This document shows, piece after piece, positions 29,396-37,595 of a stretch of 52,313 bases of DNA (within the stretch, counting starts at the first letter, position 1; each line of letters opens with the position of its first letter). The stretch is from a virus. A program made the position numbers and the translations under genes. The notes beneath the pieces are model-generated. The model was given only the letters and a program-made list of their open reading frames with translations, did not search any database and was not told the origin of the DNA. The DNA lies in the IMG/VR virus record IMGVR_UViG_3300037090_000125, positions 1 through 52,313 of that record, one strand, 5' to 3'.

Positions 29396-30320
29396 AATGA
29401 GTAAAGCACTTCAAAAAGTTGAGACCGCCGAACCATCACTGCCCGTTGTGGCTGGTTTCGGAAGTAAAGATGGATTTGACCTTTTGCTTCGTCAGGCAAA
29501 GTGGCTCGCGGAAAGCGATCTACTTCCGAAGCAGTTCCGGAAGAACGTTCCGAATACCGTTGTAGGGCTCGAAATGGCGAACCGTATGGGCGCTAGCCCC
29601 CTTGCAGTATTTCAGAACATTTATGTAGTCCACGGCAAACCGGGGTGGTCGGCGCAATTCACCATCGCGGCGGTCAATAGTACAGGTAAATTCTCCCCTC
29701 TAAGATTCCAACTTACCGATCTGGGACCGGAACAAACCGTCACGGTCACATTGACCGAATATGAAGAGGGGAAAAAGCAAACCCGCAACATTACCGAAAA
29801 GATACGGGACCGAATTTGTATCGCATGGGCTATTGAAAAGGAAACCGGAGAACGGCTCGAATCTCCACCTGTCTCGATGGTCATGTCTGTAATGGAGGGA
29901 TGGTATAGCAAGGCCGGGTCGAAATGGAAGACGATGCCGGAATTGATGCTCCGATACCGAGCGGCAGCATTTTTTGGTCGGCTCTATGCACCTGAAGTCC
30001 TGATGGGGATGAAGACTATTGAGGAAATCGAGGACATTGTCGACCTGGAACCGAGCGAATATCAAACCATTCCCGAGAAAACGGCAAGCAAGAAGGAAGC
30101 CCTCAAGGAAAAACTGAAGGCTAAGAAGGATGCCCCCCCCGAGGCGTCACCCGTCGAACAGGCAACCCCCCCGGTTGAAGACCCCATCCCCGATGCTGCA
30201 AAATATATCTGGTGCGAGGACGAATCAAAACGGGTCACACCAATGCGAGAAACATGCAAGAACTGCCAGACTCAATGCGGAGAGTACATGGAATGGTTGC
30301 AGACGCAGGCAGCCGCATAG
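29385..30320 (+). CDS. recT: RecT-family single-strand annealing protein
   Basis: The 311-residue protein has LAESDLLPKQF, LEMANRMGASPLAVFQN, VVHGKPGWSAQFTIAAVN, WYSKAGSKWKTMPELMLRYRA (split here by eye), AAFFGRLYAPEV and EIEDIV. These motifs are typical of a RecT subgroup common in phages. A Lys/Ala/Pro linker and a C-terminal Cys pair (CKNCQTQCGEYMEW) are extra. It anneals strands made by the exonuclease just before it. Confidence 0.85.
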   Translation: MTDEMSKALQKVETAEPSLPVVAGFGSKDGFDLLLRQAKWLAESDLLPKQFRKNVPNTVVGLEMANRMGASPLAVFQNIYVVHGKPGWSAQFTIAAVNSTGKFSPLRFQLTDLGPEQTVTVTLTEYEEGKKQTRNITEKIRDRICIAWAIEKETGERLESPPVSMVMSVMEGWYSKAGSKWKTMPELMLRYRAAAFFGRLYAPEVLMGMKTIEEIEDIVDLEPSEYQTIPEKTASKKEALKEKLKAKKDAPPEASPVEQATPPVEDPIPDAAKYIWCEDESKRVTPMRETCKNCQTQCGEYMEWLQTQAAA

Positions 30321-30351
30321 CGGAGCCGGTGAGGAGGAGGAGGAGGGGGAA

Positions 30352-30765
30352 GTGAGAGAGTGCCTGGTTGATAGAGACATCGATGAGCCGATAGAAACGA
30401 TTCGAGATAAAACGGTCCGCTCAAAAAAGGCAATGAAGTGCGGGGAATGTGGAAGAGACATCCCGTCCGGAACTCCATTCCGTATCGAAGTGGGCCGCCT
30501 GGACGGTGATTATACCCACAACATAACCTGCCTCACCTGCTTGGAACTCAGGAATCGGTTTTGCTGTTCATGGTGGTATGGAGGCATCCTCGAAGACATT
30601 GTTTATGAACTGGAGGAAAACGGCGGAGCATTGGAACTCGGATGTCTTGACGGATTGAGCCCTGACGCATTCGGTTTTATTGCTGACACGCTGGATCAGA
30701 TTTGGAGCGAGGACGATAACGCCGCCGAGATAGACCGGCTGCAAAGGGCCGAGAAAGGGGAATGA
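30352..30765 (+). CDS. Zinc-binding protein, 137 aa (GTG start)
   Basis: The longest frame reaches back into recT in another frame. A strong GGAGG box precedes GTG, giving MRECLVDRD. KCGECGRDIPSG and ITCLTCLELRNRFC form a zinc site, as in proteins that carry treble-clef or ribbon folds. The C terminus is acidic. Function unknown. Confidence 0.65.
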   Translation: MRECLVDRDIDEPIETIRDKTVRSKKAMKCGECGRDIPSGTPFRIEVGRLDGDYTHNITCLTCLELRNRFCCSWWYGGILEDIVYELEENGGALELGCLDGLSPDAFGFIADTLDQIWSEDDNAAEIDRLQRAEKGE

Positions 30766-31205
30766 TGAACGACAGTAAGTTGATAAAAAAAATAGCCGAC
30801 ATGTATCGTAACGAATGGACTACCGCCGAAGTCTACGCAGAACAGGCGATAACCATGGTTCGCGAGCACGACAAGCCGGAAGTTGAGCAACTCCGCGCCG
30901 GACTCGCTACATTGCGCGAAATGAATGCCGCGCTTCGCATGGCAATAAAGCGTGAGGCCCTGGCAGGTTATCGCAACCATAAAGCCTATGAGCGAGTCAA
31001 GGCCGAACTCGCCAGCGGGGCGGAGGTGTGGCTGGCAGAAGATACGGATGGTAATCGGTATATGAGTCTCGATGAACCTATTTTTCTGCCCGATGATGGA
31101 GAGATGTCATTCACGGACGGCTTTGAGTTACCAAACACCTGGATGGACGAATTGTTGTCACCCGGCGAGTGCCGTCGCGCCCTAATCGTGCTGGACGCCC
31201 AATAA
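30762..31205 (+). CDS. Hypothetical protein, 147 aa
   Basis: The protein is mixed alpha/beta: a helix ADMYRNEWTTAEVYAEQA, a coiled-coil-like LRAGLATLREMNAALRM, and a C-terminal part with LAEDTDGNRY. Two ATG codons overlap the previous stop. No family recognised. Confidence 0.65.
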   Translation: MMNDSKLIKKIADMYRNEWTTAEVYAEQAITMVREHDKPEVEQLRAGLATLREMNAALRMAIKREALAGYRNHKAYERVKAELASGAEVWLAEDTDGNRYMSLDEPIFLPDDGEMSFTDGFELPNTWMDELLSPGECRRALIVLDAQ

Positions 31206-31267
31206 TGACCCGCTGGCTTTCCATGCCCGTAGCCGACTCGCAAAGGAGGAAAGATGAATTGGATTAG
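31205..31267 (+). CDS. Possible 20-residue peptide
   Basis: MTRWLSMPVA opens a short frame that overlaps the previous stop (TAATG) and holds the AAAGGAGGAAAG box of the next gene. A similar start, MKWLSMPLA, occurs at 32782 directly after the broken DUF551 gene. Translation is uncertain. Confidence 0.35.
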   Translation: MTRWLSMPVADSQRRKDELD

Positions 31268-31541
31268 TACTGCAGACCAGTTACCACAGGGCGGAGTCCG
31301 GGTGCTCTTCTGCTTCCGGAACGATTTGGATAAACACAGGACTGCCCTAGGTTGCTATAGCCTGGCACGCACCGAGGAATCACATATTGATAACTGTGAT
31401 GGTGATTGCGTGGACTGCTCTATCGGCGACATGGATAATAACGGACAATGCTGGAGGCCCGAGGGATGGTATGAGGAGCCGAATGAAGCTGAGTTTTATA
31501 AACACCTTTCGAGAAAACCTCCGGTTTCAACCGGGGGATGA
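31254..31541 (+). pseudogene. DUF551 gene, 5' part, interrupted by element 2
   Basis: MNWISTADQLPQGG and VRVLFCF are the start of a DUF551 protein, common in phages and of unknown function. Native coding ends at codon 82 (31499), where transposon element 2 enters. The remaining codons to the stop at 31541 (KHLSRKPPVSTGG) come from the transposon left end. The missing C terminus lies at 32729..32785. The protein may still be made in truncated form. Confidence 0.8.
31518..31537 (+). repeat. Left-end hairpin of element 2
   Basis: CCGGTT and AACCGG pair around TC, extended by a G-T wobble and two C-G pairs. The flanking GAAAACC matches the left end of element 1. Confidence 0.75.
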
Positions 31542-31553
31542 ATCAAAAAAGTG

Positions 31554-31583
31554 TTGACTTTCCAACATAGTTAAGCGTAAAAT
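31554..31583 (+). promoter_or_regulatory. Promoter of tnpB, element 2
   Basis: TTGACT (31554..31559), an 18-base spacer and TAAAAT (31578..31583). The tnpB ATG follows directly at 31590, so the transcript would be almost leaderless. Confidence 0.65.
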
Positions 31584-31589
31584 AACAAC

Positions 31590-32696
31590 ATGCTTAAAAA
31601 TTACCGATACCGTATCCAACCGACCAAGAAGCAAACAAAAGCCCTTGAGAATGTTCTTGAGGAATGCCGATGGCTATACAATCATTTCCTGTCTGGACGA
31701 AAGGATTCTTGGGAAACCAAGCAGGAGGGTGTCACCTACTACGACCAGACAAGGAGCCTTCCAAACCTCAAGAAAGAACGAGCATCTCTCAACGAAGTTC
31801 ATAGCCAGACGCTTCAAAACGTGGCGGTCCGAGTTGATCTTGCTTTCCAGGCGTTTTTTCGAAGAACCAAAAAAGGAGAAAAACCCGGCTATCCTCGTTT
31901 TAAAGGAAAGGGACGATACGACAGCATAACTTTCCCCCAGGTCCCTTCGGGCTGTTCCATTAAAAACGGCAGACTCTTCGTTTCCAAGATCGGCCACATT
32001 AAGATTGTTCAGCATCGTCCGCTCGGTGGAATACCAAAGACCGCCACTATCTTTCGTTCTTCTACGGGCAAATGGTATGTCACTTTTGCCACTGCCGTTG
32101 AGCCTAAAGTTTTGCCTGTAAGGGACAACCCGGTCGGTATTGATGTTGGCCTTCACACCTTCGCTGCCCTCTCCGATGGAAACATAGTGGACAATCCCTG
32201 CTTTTTTAAGAAGGAAGAGAAGCGGCTTGCAAAAGTCCAACGCAAACTTTCCAAAGAAGCGAAGGGTACTCCTGAACGGTTCAAACGTCGTAAGATCGTC
32301 GGCAGAGTTCACGAACGCATTCGGTTCAAGCGTGAGAACTTCACCCATCAGGAATCCCGAAAGATTGTTGACGGATATGGACGAATCTTCGTTGAAGACC
32401 TGAACGTCAACCGAATGGTTCACGACAGTTGCCTTGCAAAGAGCATTTCGGATGCAGCTTGGTCGCAATTCTTCGCCATGACCCACTACAAAGCGGTAGA
32501 AGCTGGTAGAGTGTTCACGGCGGTTAACCCGGCCTACACATCGCAAACATGCAGCGGATGCGGACACCGGCAACCAATGCCCTTGTCTAAGCGTATCTTT
32601 GAATGTCCCTGCTGTGGTTTGCATATCGACCGAGACCTCAATGCTTCCCTAAATATTCTCCGCTTGGGGATACAAGCGGTGGGTGAAAATCCCTAG
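31590..32696 (+). CDS. tnpB: TnpB RNA-guided nuclease (element 2)
   Basis: The 368-residue protein has NYRYRIQPTKKQ at its start, VGIDVGLHTFAA (RuvC Asp), IFVEDLNVNR (Glu), a zinc ribbon SGCGHRQ ... CPCCGLH and DRDLNASLNIL (last Asp). All catalytic positions are present. It is from a different TnpB lineage from element 1, with little matching sequence outside the motifs. The omega RNA would run from the 3' end of this gene into the right-end hairpin and the DUF551 remnant, which would serve as guide. Confidence 0.9.
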   Translation: MLKNYRYRIQPTKKQTKALENVLEECRWLYNHFLSGRKDSWETKQEGVTYYDQTRSLPNLKKERASLNEVHSQTLQNVAVRVDLAFQAFFRRTKKGEKPGYPRFKGKGRYDSITFPQVPSGCSIKNGRLFVSKIGHIKIVQHRPLGGIPKTATIFRSSTGKWYVTFATAVEPKVLPVRDNPVGIDVGLHTFAALSDGNIVDNPCFFKKEEKRLAKVQRKLSKEAKGTPERFKRRKIVGRVHERIRFKRENFTHQESRKIVDGYGRIFVEDLNVNRMVHDSCLAKSISDAAWSQFFAMTHYKAVEAGRVFTAVNPAYTSQTCSGCGHRQPMPLSKRIFECPCCGLHIDRDLNASLNILRLGIQAVGENP

Positions 32697-32699
32697 AAG

Positions 32700-32719
32700 C
32701 CTCTGACTTTAGTCAGGGG
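32700..32719 (+). repeat. Right-end hairpin of element 2
   Basis: CCTCTGACT-TT-AGTCAGGGG, the same as the right end of element 1 apart from one loop base. Confidence 0.8.
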
Positions 32720-32728
32720 AGTATTCAC

Positions 32729-32785
32729 TACTCCGTAAGTTATTCAGTGACCCACTGGCAACCACTGCCCGAGGCCCCGAAATGA
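32729..32785 (+). pseudogene. DUF551 gene, 3' part, after element 2
   Basis: The frame reads YSVSYSVTHWQPLPEAPK and stops. VTHWxPLPE is the usual end of DUF551 proteins. It joins codon 82 of the 5' part in frame when the element is removed. Confidence 0.8.
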
Positions 32786-32826
32786 AATGGCTTTCCATGC
32801 CCCTGGCGTGTGAGTGAGATGCCCCC

Positions 32827-34572
32827 CTACCACGTCCTCGCCGCCCCTTGTGACACCGGACCCGCACCTGTTGTGTACGGTCCCACACTTCCACCTTGCC
32901 AAGAATAGGCCCCGATGTCCCAGGCGCCGGTTGCGGGCCGCGCGGTGCCTGCGAGGTCCGAACATAGGGCATTTGGCAGTGATCCGCCGTTCTGAATGCA
33001 AAGACTTGATAGATTGACCCCCTTGCCCACAGTAGCCGATGACGATACAGCTATATAATTGCTGTCAAGTCCCAACGTGCCGGTGCAGCAATCTCCATTG
33101 CTATATAGTCCCGTATTGATTGAATGCTGCTCCTGACCGTAAGAGCCTGCATCCGTTAAATACTCGCTCCAATTACTGTTTGCTCCCGGAATGAAAGTAC
33201 CAAAAACGTGACCATTAGGGCCGCCAGTTATAGGAGAACCGGAATAAGCATTATAGTCGGCAGTGATGCCGGTATTGTAGGTGCCATTCAGTTCATCGTC
33301 CCCGTTTAGATAATCAAACCCCTGGACGGCGTTGTTCTCGAAAGCGAAAGTATAGCTGTTCTGCGATATGCCGCTCCAATGGATACCGGACCCTGCGCTA
33401 TTAGGCCCTATCGTATTTATGACTGTATTATTATAAGCCGTATTCCCGTTCCCGCCACCATCAATTATGCCGGATTGATTCATGGTTCCGTTCTGAGTCA
33501 CTATAAGGTTGTTAAACATTGATGAGTTATTAATGAATGCTCCAGTCGAGTTGGTCGCAGATAGGTATAATGCACCATAAAGACACGCACTAGAGTCGTT
33601 GATGATATTGTTGTAAATATAAAGATCGTTGAATGCAGTTGTGCCTGAGTTGACGCTGGAATGGAAACCTTCTATGTGATAGACACAACCACTTGTATCA
33701 AAATTCTCGAAGTCGTGTAGGTAATTACCGTAAATATACCCACCAGACATTGTTCCGCTGGTTAAATTACTCGTCCAGTAAAACGGATGTGGAGTGTTAT
33801 AAACATTGTTATTATATATCTGGATGTTGCTGTCACCATTCGACCCAAGATACCACATGCACCACCCAACATCATGCATGTCACTATCATGTATAAGAAT
33901 ATTGGTGCCTGAAAACACCATGCAGCTATCATAGCCAATGTTTGCAGTGGTAGCTCCGGAAGTTTGCTGATACATATTGTAGATGCCAATGTTTCTCACT
34001 TCACAGTTGGTACAGTTTAACAGCGCAATCGCATTAGTCTTGCCACCATCGTAGGCAAGACCTGCGCCCATTTGCGTGTTCACGATAGAGCCGTTGCATG
34101 TGCCTTCGCTGGTATTGGTTGCCACATTCCAGCCGCAAGGAGTATTTAGGCCACCATCGACCGTGATAAAACTCCGGGGGGTCGACGGCGTACTCATTAC
34201 TAGACATCCCGAATTATTCCCTTGACCATCCATGCAAGAAGGGGCGCTTAATTGAGCACCGCTTTCAAACAGCAAAGTAATAGGATTCCCAGACGTACCG
34301 CTACCCTGGAAGGTTAGGATATTCTCGTTCCCCGTGTTAGGACCATAGATCGTTCCGCAGATATGGACCGTATCTCCTGGACTTATCTTGCCGGAGGTCC
34401 CGGTTGTGCTGCTCCAGTTGCTAGGAGTGTTGAACCACGTGTAGGCGTAGGCGTTGACACACGAGGTTCCGTTTGCCGATTGAGCCGCTGATTGCGCGAT
34501 GTAGTAATCTGCGGCGCAAACATCCGAAATGGCCAAGAATAATAGAAATATTAGAAGTATTGTTTTTTTCAT
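32827..34572 (-). CDS. Tailspike-like right-handed beta-helix protein with Sec signal
   Basis: The 581-residue protein begins with a signal peptide (MKKTILLIFLLFLAISDVCA, likely cut before ADYY). It then has repeated short strands with Asn/Gly/Ser turns (FITVDGG, CEVRNIGIYNMYQ, ILIHDSDMHDVGWC, YIYGNYLHDFENF, NDLYIYNNIIN), the pattern of parallel beta-helix proteins such as polysaccharide lyases and phage tailspikes. It is the last gene of the late module. A signal peptide is unexpected for a virion protein; it may instead be exported as a free depolymerase. Confidence 0.7.
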   Translation of the reverse strand: MKKTILLIFLLFLAISDVCAADYYIAQSAAQSANGTSCVNAYAYTWFNTPSNWSSTTGTSGKISPGDTVHICGTIYGPNTGNENILTFQGSGTSGNPITLLFESGAQLSAPSCMDGQGNNSGCLVMSTPSTPRSFITVDGGLNTPCGWNVATNTSEGTCNGSIVNTQMGAGLAYDGGKTNAIALLNCTNCEVRNIGIYNMYQQTSGATTANIGYDSCMVFSGTNILIHDSDMHDVGWCMWYLGSNGDSNIQIYNNNVYNTPHPFYWTSNLTSGTMSGGYIYGNYLHDFENFDTSGCVYHIEGFHSSVNSGTTAFNDLYIYNNIINDSSACLYGALYLSATNSTGAFINNSSMFNNLIVTQNGTMNQSGIIDGGGNGNTAYNNTVINTIGPNSAGSGIHWSGISQNSYTFAFENNAVQGFDYLNGDDELNGTYNTGITADYNAYSGSPITGGPNGHVFGTFIPGANSNWSEYLTDAGSYGQEQHSINTGLYSNGDCCTGTLGLDSNYIAVSSSATVGKGVNLSSLCIQNGGSLPNALCSDLAGTARPATGAWDIGAYSWQGGSVGPYTTGAGPVSQGAARTW

Positions 34573-35357
34573 TGGATCGCGTCAACTATTAGAACCCAAT
34601 AGCTCGTGGTGTCTGTCCATCCGACCGTGACATTACTCAAGGCAGAAGTTTCTATCTGATATGCGGCATTCATTATTTGTGAGTAGGTAGCCCCGCCATT
34701 TTCTAGAGGCATTCCGGTAAAAGCCGATAGACCAGCAGGTGTCAATGTGCTTACACTTCCTTGGTTGCCGGTTCCATAAACAGCGAACACCAGTGGACTT
34801 GTGCTTGTCGTTGATACTCCGGTCGCATCACATGCCGAGGGTGTCCCTGAGTTATTTGTTGCGTATTTCGGCAGTGAGGCGTTCACGTCCCAGGGGGTGC
34901 TGGTGTTTGCTCCGGCCACTGCAAAGGCCAAAAGACAACCATCATCTATCGTGCCGCTATAGGTGACTGTGAGAGTATAAGTCCCAGCGGTGGGAGCAAT
35001 GGCCCACCACACTTCATTGTCCTGATAATGGGCCGAGCTGGAATTAATGATTTGTGATGATCGGTTTGTGAACGCACCAACTCCGCCAGAACCGGACACA
35101 CCACTGACCGACATTGCGAAACTCTTGTCGTTCTCTAGCGTGGAAACGAGAATCAAAACACGGTTTAGGCCTGACGTGGTTACGTTTATAGTCTCGGATG
35201 AAACGTCGGTTATAGCGCTCGAAGATGCCACCCCTTCGATAGTCTTTATGCTTCCGCCCCCGCCCGCCATGATGCCCGATAGGATTTGCTGAGCGTGTGC
35301 CTGTGGCGCGAATAGGAGGAGGCCGAGAAGGACGATTGGTATTAGGTATTTCTTCAT
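34569..35357 (-). CDS. Secreted beta-sandwich protein, 262 aa
   Basis: The start MKKYLIPIV follows a perfect AGGAGG box; the upstream frame lies in the previous gene. Residues 1 to 22 are a signal peptide ending HA. The mature protein is rich in Thr, Ser and Ala with strands typical of a beta-sandwich (LNRVLILVSTLEN, GTYTLTVTYSGTIDDG, YWVLIVDAIQ). It may bind sugar or join the tailspike. It overlaps the tailspike gene by four bases. Confidence 0.65.
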   Translation of the reverse strand: MKKYLIPIVLLGLLLFAPQAHAQQILSGIMAGGGGSIKTIEGVASSSAITDVSSETINVTTSGLNRVLILVSTLENDKSFAMSVSGVSGSGGVGAFTNRSSQIINSSSAHYQDNEVWWAIAPTAGTYTLTVTYSGTIDDGCLLAFAVAGANTSTPWDVNASLPKYATNNSGTPSACDATGVSTTSTSPLVFAVYGTGNQGSVSTLTPAGLSAFTGMPLENGGATYSQIMNAAYQIETSALSNVTVGWTDTTSYWVLIVDAIQ

Positions 35358-35365
35358 GTTGCCTC

Positions 35366-36988
35366 CTAATATGCAGTCCATGTGCCTTGAGCATTGTTGA
35401 TGTTGTAATGCGTTCCGTCAACTGAATGAATGCAAATCGCGTCCTTAACCGCACCACCTGAAGTCAGACCGTGCCCTGTGCCTGCCGTGCCGTAAGCCGT
35501 TCGTGCCTGATTCTCAATCATCACACTGGCTGGCATTGCAAGAGTTATAACCGTGCCTACGTTAGTCCCGTTCTCAATGCAAAACTGATATTCAGATCCT
35601 GCTGCGGGACCGGCTATAGCAGTTACGGTACACGTCGTCGAACACGTCCACATATCCGCCGGGGCCGCTAACGTATGGGTTGTCCCCGTATTGCCAACAA
35701 CAGGCGGAACGTGAGCCGCTGTCAGGCCGGTTGTGTCGGCGTTAACTGCTGCCTTTCCCGCTATGTTTCCGTCCAACTTATCAATAGCCGACAAAAGAGT
35801 ATCACCTGTACTAATCGAACCGGCACCAGAAACAAATCCCGTGATTGCCGAAGATAGGTTGATCCCCCCCAAACCCGCCAGAGTGTATGGAGCCGTATTA
35901 CACGCAAACAACGTCCCTGACGCCGTGTAGGTGCATAGGTCGCCGTCTGTCAGCGTGCCGGGGAGAAGCCCAAGATTCACCTGAGTTGCCGTCCCCGTGG
36001 ACCACTGGCCCACGAGCACAGAGCCGTTATAGAAAAACCTGAACCATATCGACTGATTGACAGGCGGCAGGACCGGGGATAAGCCACCTTCCCAGGTGAT
36101 CGAAGGGCTGCTGGAAAAAGTCAGCGTTGACACGACACTCGCGGGCATGGTCAGTCGGACGAAGAAAGGCATGTTCGTCGGGTAAGGGGAAAGCGTTACC
36201 GTTGCGGCAGTTGACGCCGTGAGCGTTCCCCAATTCTCGTTATACGTCGAGCAGTCCAGCGTGGCCGTGCTGCCTATTGTGCCGCTGTTGTGGTAGGAAG
36301 CCACATTCGGGACGGCCACATCCGTCAAATTCGTACAGGCTGTCGGCTCACCGTTGGCATCAGAGCAAGCCACATGCGAGGCCGTGACTGAGACGCCCTT
36401 GGCATTTGTTCCCGTAGTCCAAACCGGCCACTGGTGAATAGTTGGAGGCCCCGAGCTTGTTACGGTGCCTGTGGGAAGCGCTCCCTCATCTTCAAGTACC
36501 TTGCCCGAAGTATCTGCAAACCCGGCCAAGTGGTGAATCGTTGAGCTTGCGGCCCCGGTGACGTTGCCAGTGCCTGTGCCGTCCTGCCCTGCGGGCCCCT
36601 GTGCCCCCTGTGGACCCGTCGGACCCGCTGCCCCCGCTGCGCCGTTCGTCCCATTTGTCCCGTTGGTGCCGTTGGTTCCTGCCGCGCCCGTGGCTCCTGT
36701 AGCTCCTGCTGGCCCGGTGGGTCCAGTGATTACCGCCGCCTCGCTTATCCACGCCGAGCCGTTCCATTGCTCAAGGACAGAGTTACTGGACACGTAGATG
36801 CCGGATACCTTCAGCGTCGGATTGGACGTGAAATAGGCGTCGCGGGCTCCATCGTTGGCGAAGATGAAGGCAGAAGGGACCGTGAGAGAACTACCCGTGC
36901 CACCCCCGCCGAAAAAACCCGCGTATCCATATCCGGCCAGAGAGACGAGCACCAAAGAGAGGATGAGTATTGAGATAATTTTCTTCAA
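35366..36988 (-). CDS. Secreted collagen-like fibre protein, 540 aa
   Basis: Start is TTG, 6 bases after AAGGAGG, giving MKKIISILILSLVL and a signal peptide ending GYA. A longer frame upstream overlaps the gene before it and puts residues before the signal. After about 65 residues comes a Gly-x-y collagen-like repeat of about 55 residues (GPTGPAGATGATGAAG, GTNGTNG, GPTGPQGAQG), then beta-rich Thr/Ser domains with repeated VTASHVACSD- and TLTFSSSPS-like strands. Collagen repeats are common in trimeric tail fibres. The signal peptide is unusual. Confidence 0.7.
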   Translation of the reverse strand: MKKIISILILSLVLVSLAGYGYAGFFGGGGTGSSLTVPSAFIFANDGARDAYFTSNPTLKVSGIYVSSNSVLEQWNGSAWISEAAVITGPTGPAGATGATGAAGTNGTNGTNGTNGAAGAAGPTGPQGAQGPAGQDGTGTGNVTGAASSTIHHLAGFADTSGKVLEDEGALPTGTVTSSGPPTIHQWPVWTTGTNAKGVSVTASHVACSDANGEPTACTNLTDVAVPNVASYHNSGTIGSTATLDCSTYNENWGTLTASTAATVTLSPYPTNMPFFVRLTMPASVVSTLTFSSSPSITWEGGLSPVLPPVNQSIWFRFFYNGSVLVGQWSTGTATQVNLGLLPGTLTDGDLCTYTASGTLFACNTAPYTLAGLGGINLSSAITGFVSGAGSISTGDTLLSAIDKLDGNIAGKAAVNADTTGLTAAHVPPVVGNTGTTHTLAAPADMWTCSTTCTVTAIAGPAAGSEYQFCIENGTNVGTVITLAMPASVMIENQARTAYGTAGTGHGLTSGGAVKDAICIHSVDGTHYNINNAQGTWTAY

Positions 36989-36998
36989 ATTTGCCTCC

Positions 36999-37358
36999 TT
37001 ACCTTGGCTGTGACCCGATGATTGCTTTACCGTTCGTTCCACTGATCGCCAGATAGATTCCGCTCGGACAAGCCACGGGGATCTCGAAAGTTACGCCGCA
37101 AAAATAGCTTGCACCAGGACAGACGAATTGAGCGACCGCCACACCTCCCGCCGATGCTCCGTTGTAGACGGTGGCGGTTACGCTGTTGGTCCCATCCGTG
37201 ATGATCTCCGCAGAGGTGAGGGCATATGATGCGCCGCTCGTACCCACCACCCCGCTTGACGCCAGAAGTCCGCTGCTGGTCGAGTAGGATTCAAGAGCCC
37301 AACACGGCGCTGCGATCAGAAGTGCCAGGATTGCGAATAAAAGAATCTTTGTCTTCAT
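36999..37358 (-). CDS. Small secreted protein, 119 aa
   Basis: The signal peptide MKTKILLFAILALLIAAPCWA precedes a beta-rich mature part with SAEIITDGTNSVTATVYNG, two Cys near the middle and a third near the end (PVACPSG). The sequence resembles small phage proteins that follow a neck or tail gene. It precedes the collagen-like fibre by 10 bases and may be its chaperone or partner. Confidence 0.65.
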   Translation of the reverse strand: MKTKILLFAILALLIAAPCWALESYSTSSGLLASSGVVGTSGASYALTSAEIITDGTNSVTATVYNGASAGGVAVAQFVCPGASYFCGVTFEIPVACPSGIYLAISGTNGKAIIGSQPR

Positions 37359-37373
37359 GCTCGTCCTTTCAAA

Positions 37374-37577
37374 TCAGTACGCAAATTCGTCATCGAAATT
37401 GCCGTTAGCATTATCTTCAATACAGGTGACTCGAACTTCAGCGCCGAGAGCTTTCGCCTGCTTTATCGTTTCGGTTCCAGCACTAACGCAAGCCATCTCA
37501 TGCTTAAATGGCTGAGTATTGACGGTCACATTAGCGTTCGGACCAAGCAGAAAAATTAAAAGTATCCATGTTCCCAT
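37374..37577 (-). CDS. Small protein with hydrophobic N terminus, 67 aa
   Basis: MGTWILLIFLLG is hydrophobic and may act as an anchor or weak signal. The rest (FKHEMACVSAGTETIKQAKALG, VTCIEDNANG) has a Cys pair like small periplasmic phage proteins of unknown role. Downstream genes encode clear Sec proteins. Confidence 0.6.
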   Translation of the reverse strand: MGTWILLIFLLGPNANVTVNTQPFKHEMACVSAGTETIKQAKALGAEVRVTCIEDNANGNFDDEFAY

Positions 37578-37595
37578 TGTATTTTCCTTTCAGAG

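Larger units (their letters stand above)
31500..32728 (+). mobile_element. IS200/IS605-type element with tnpB only (element 2)
   Basis: The element is 1,229 bases. It starts after TTTAT (31495..31499) and ends at TTCAC (32724..32728). It has left and right hairpins, its own promoter and one tnpB. Removing it rejoins the DUF551 gene exactly in frame, which fixes both ends. No target duplication and no tnpA. The left and right ends resemble those of element 1, although the TnpB proteins differ. Confidence 0.85.

Noticed and set aside
31674-32624. Minus-strand ORF of 316 codons opposite TnpB element 2
   Set aside because: Shadow of tnpB without recognisable features.
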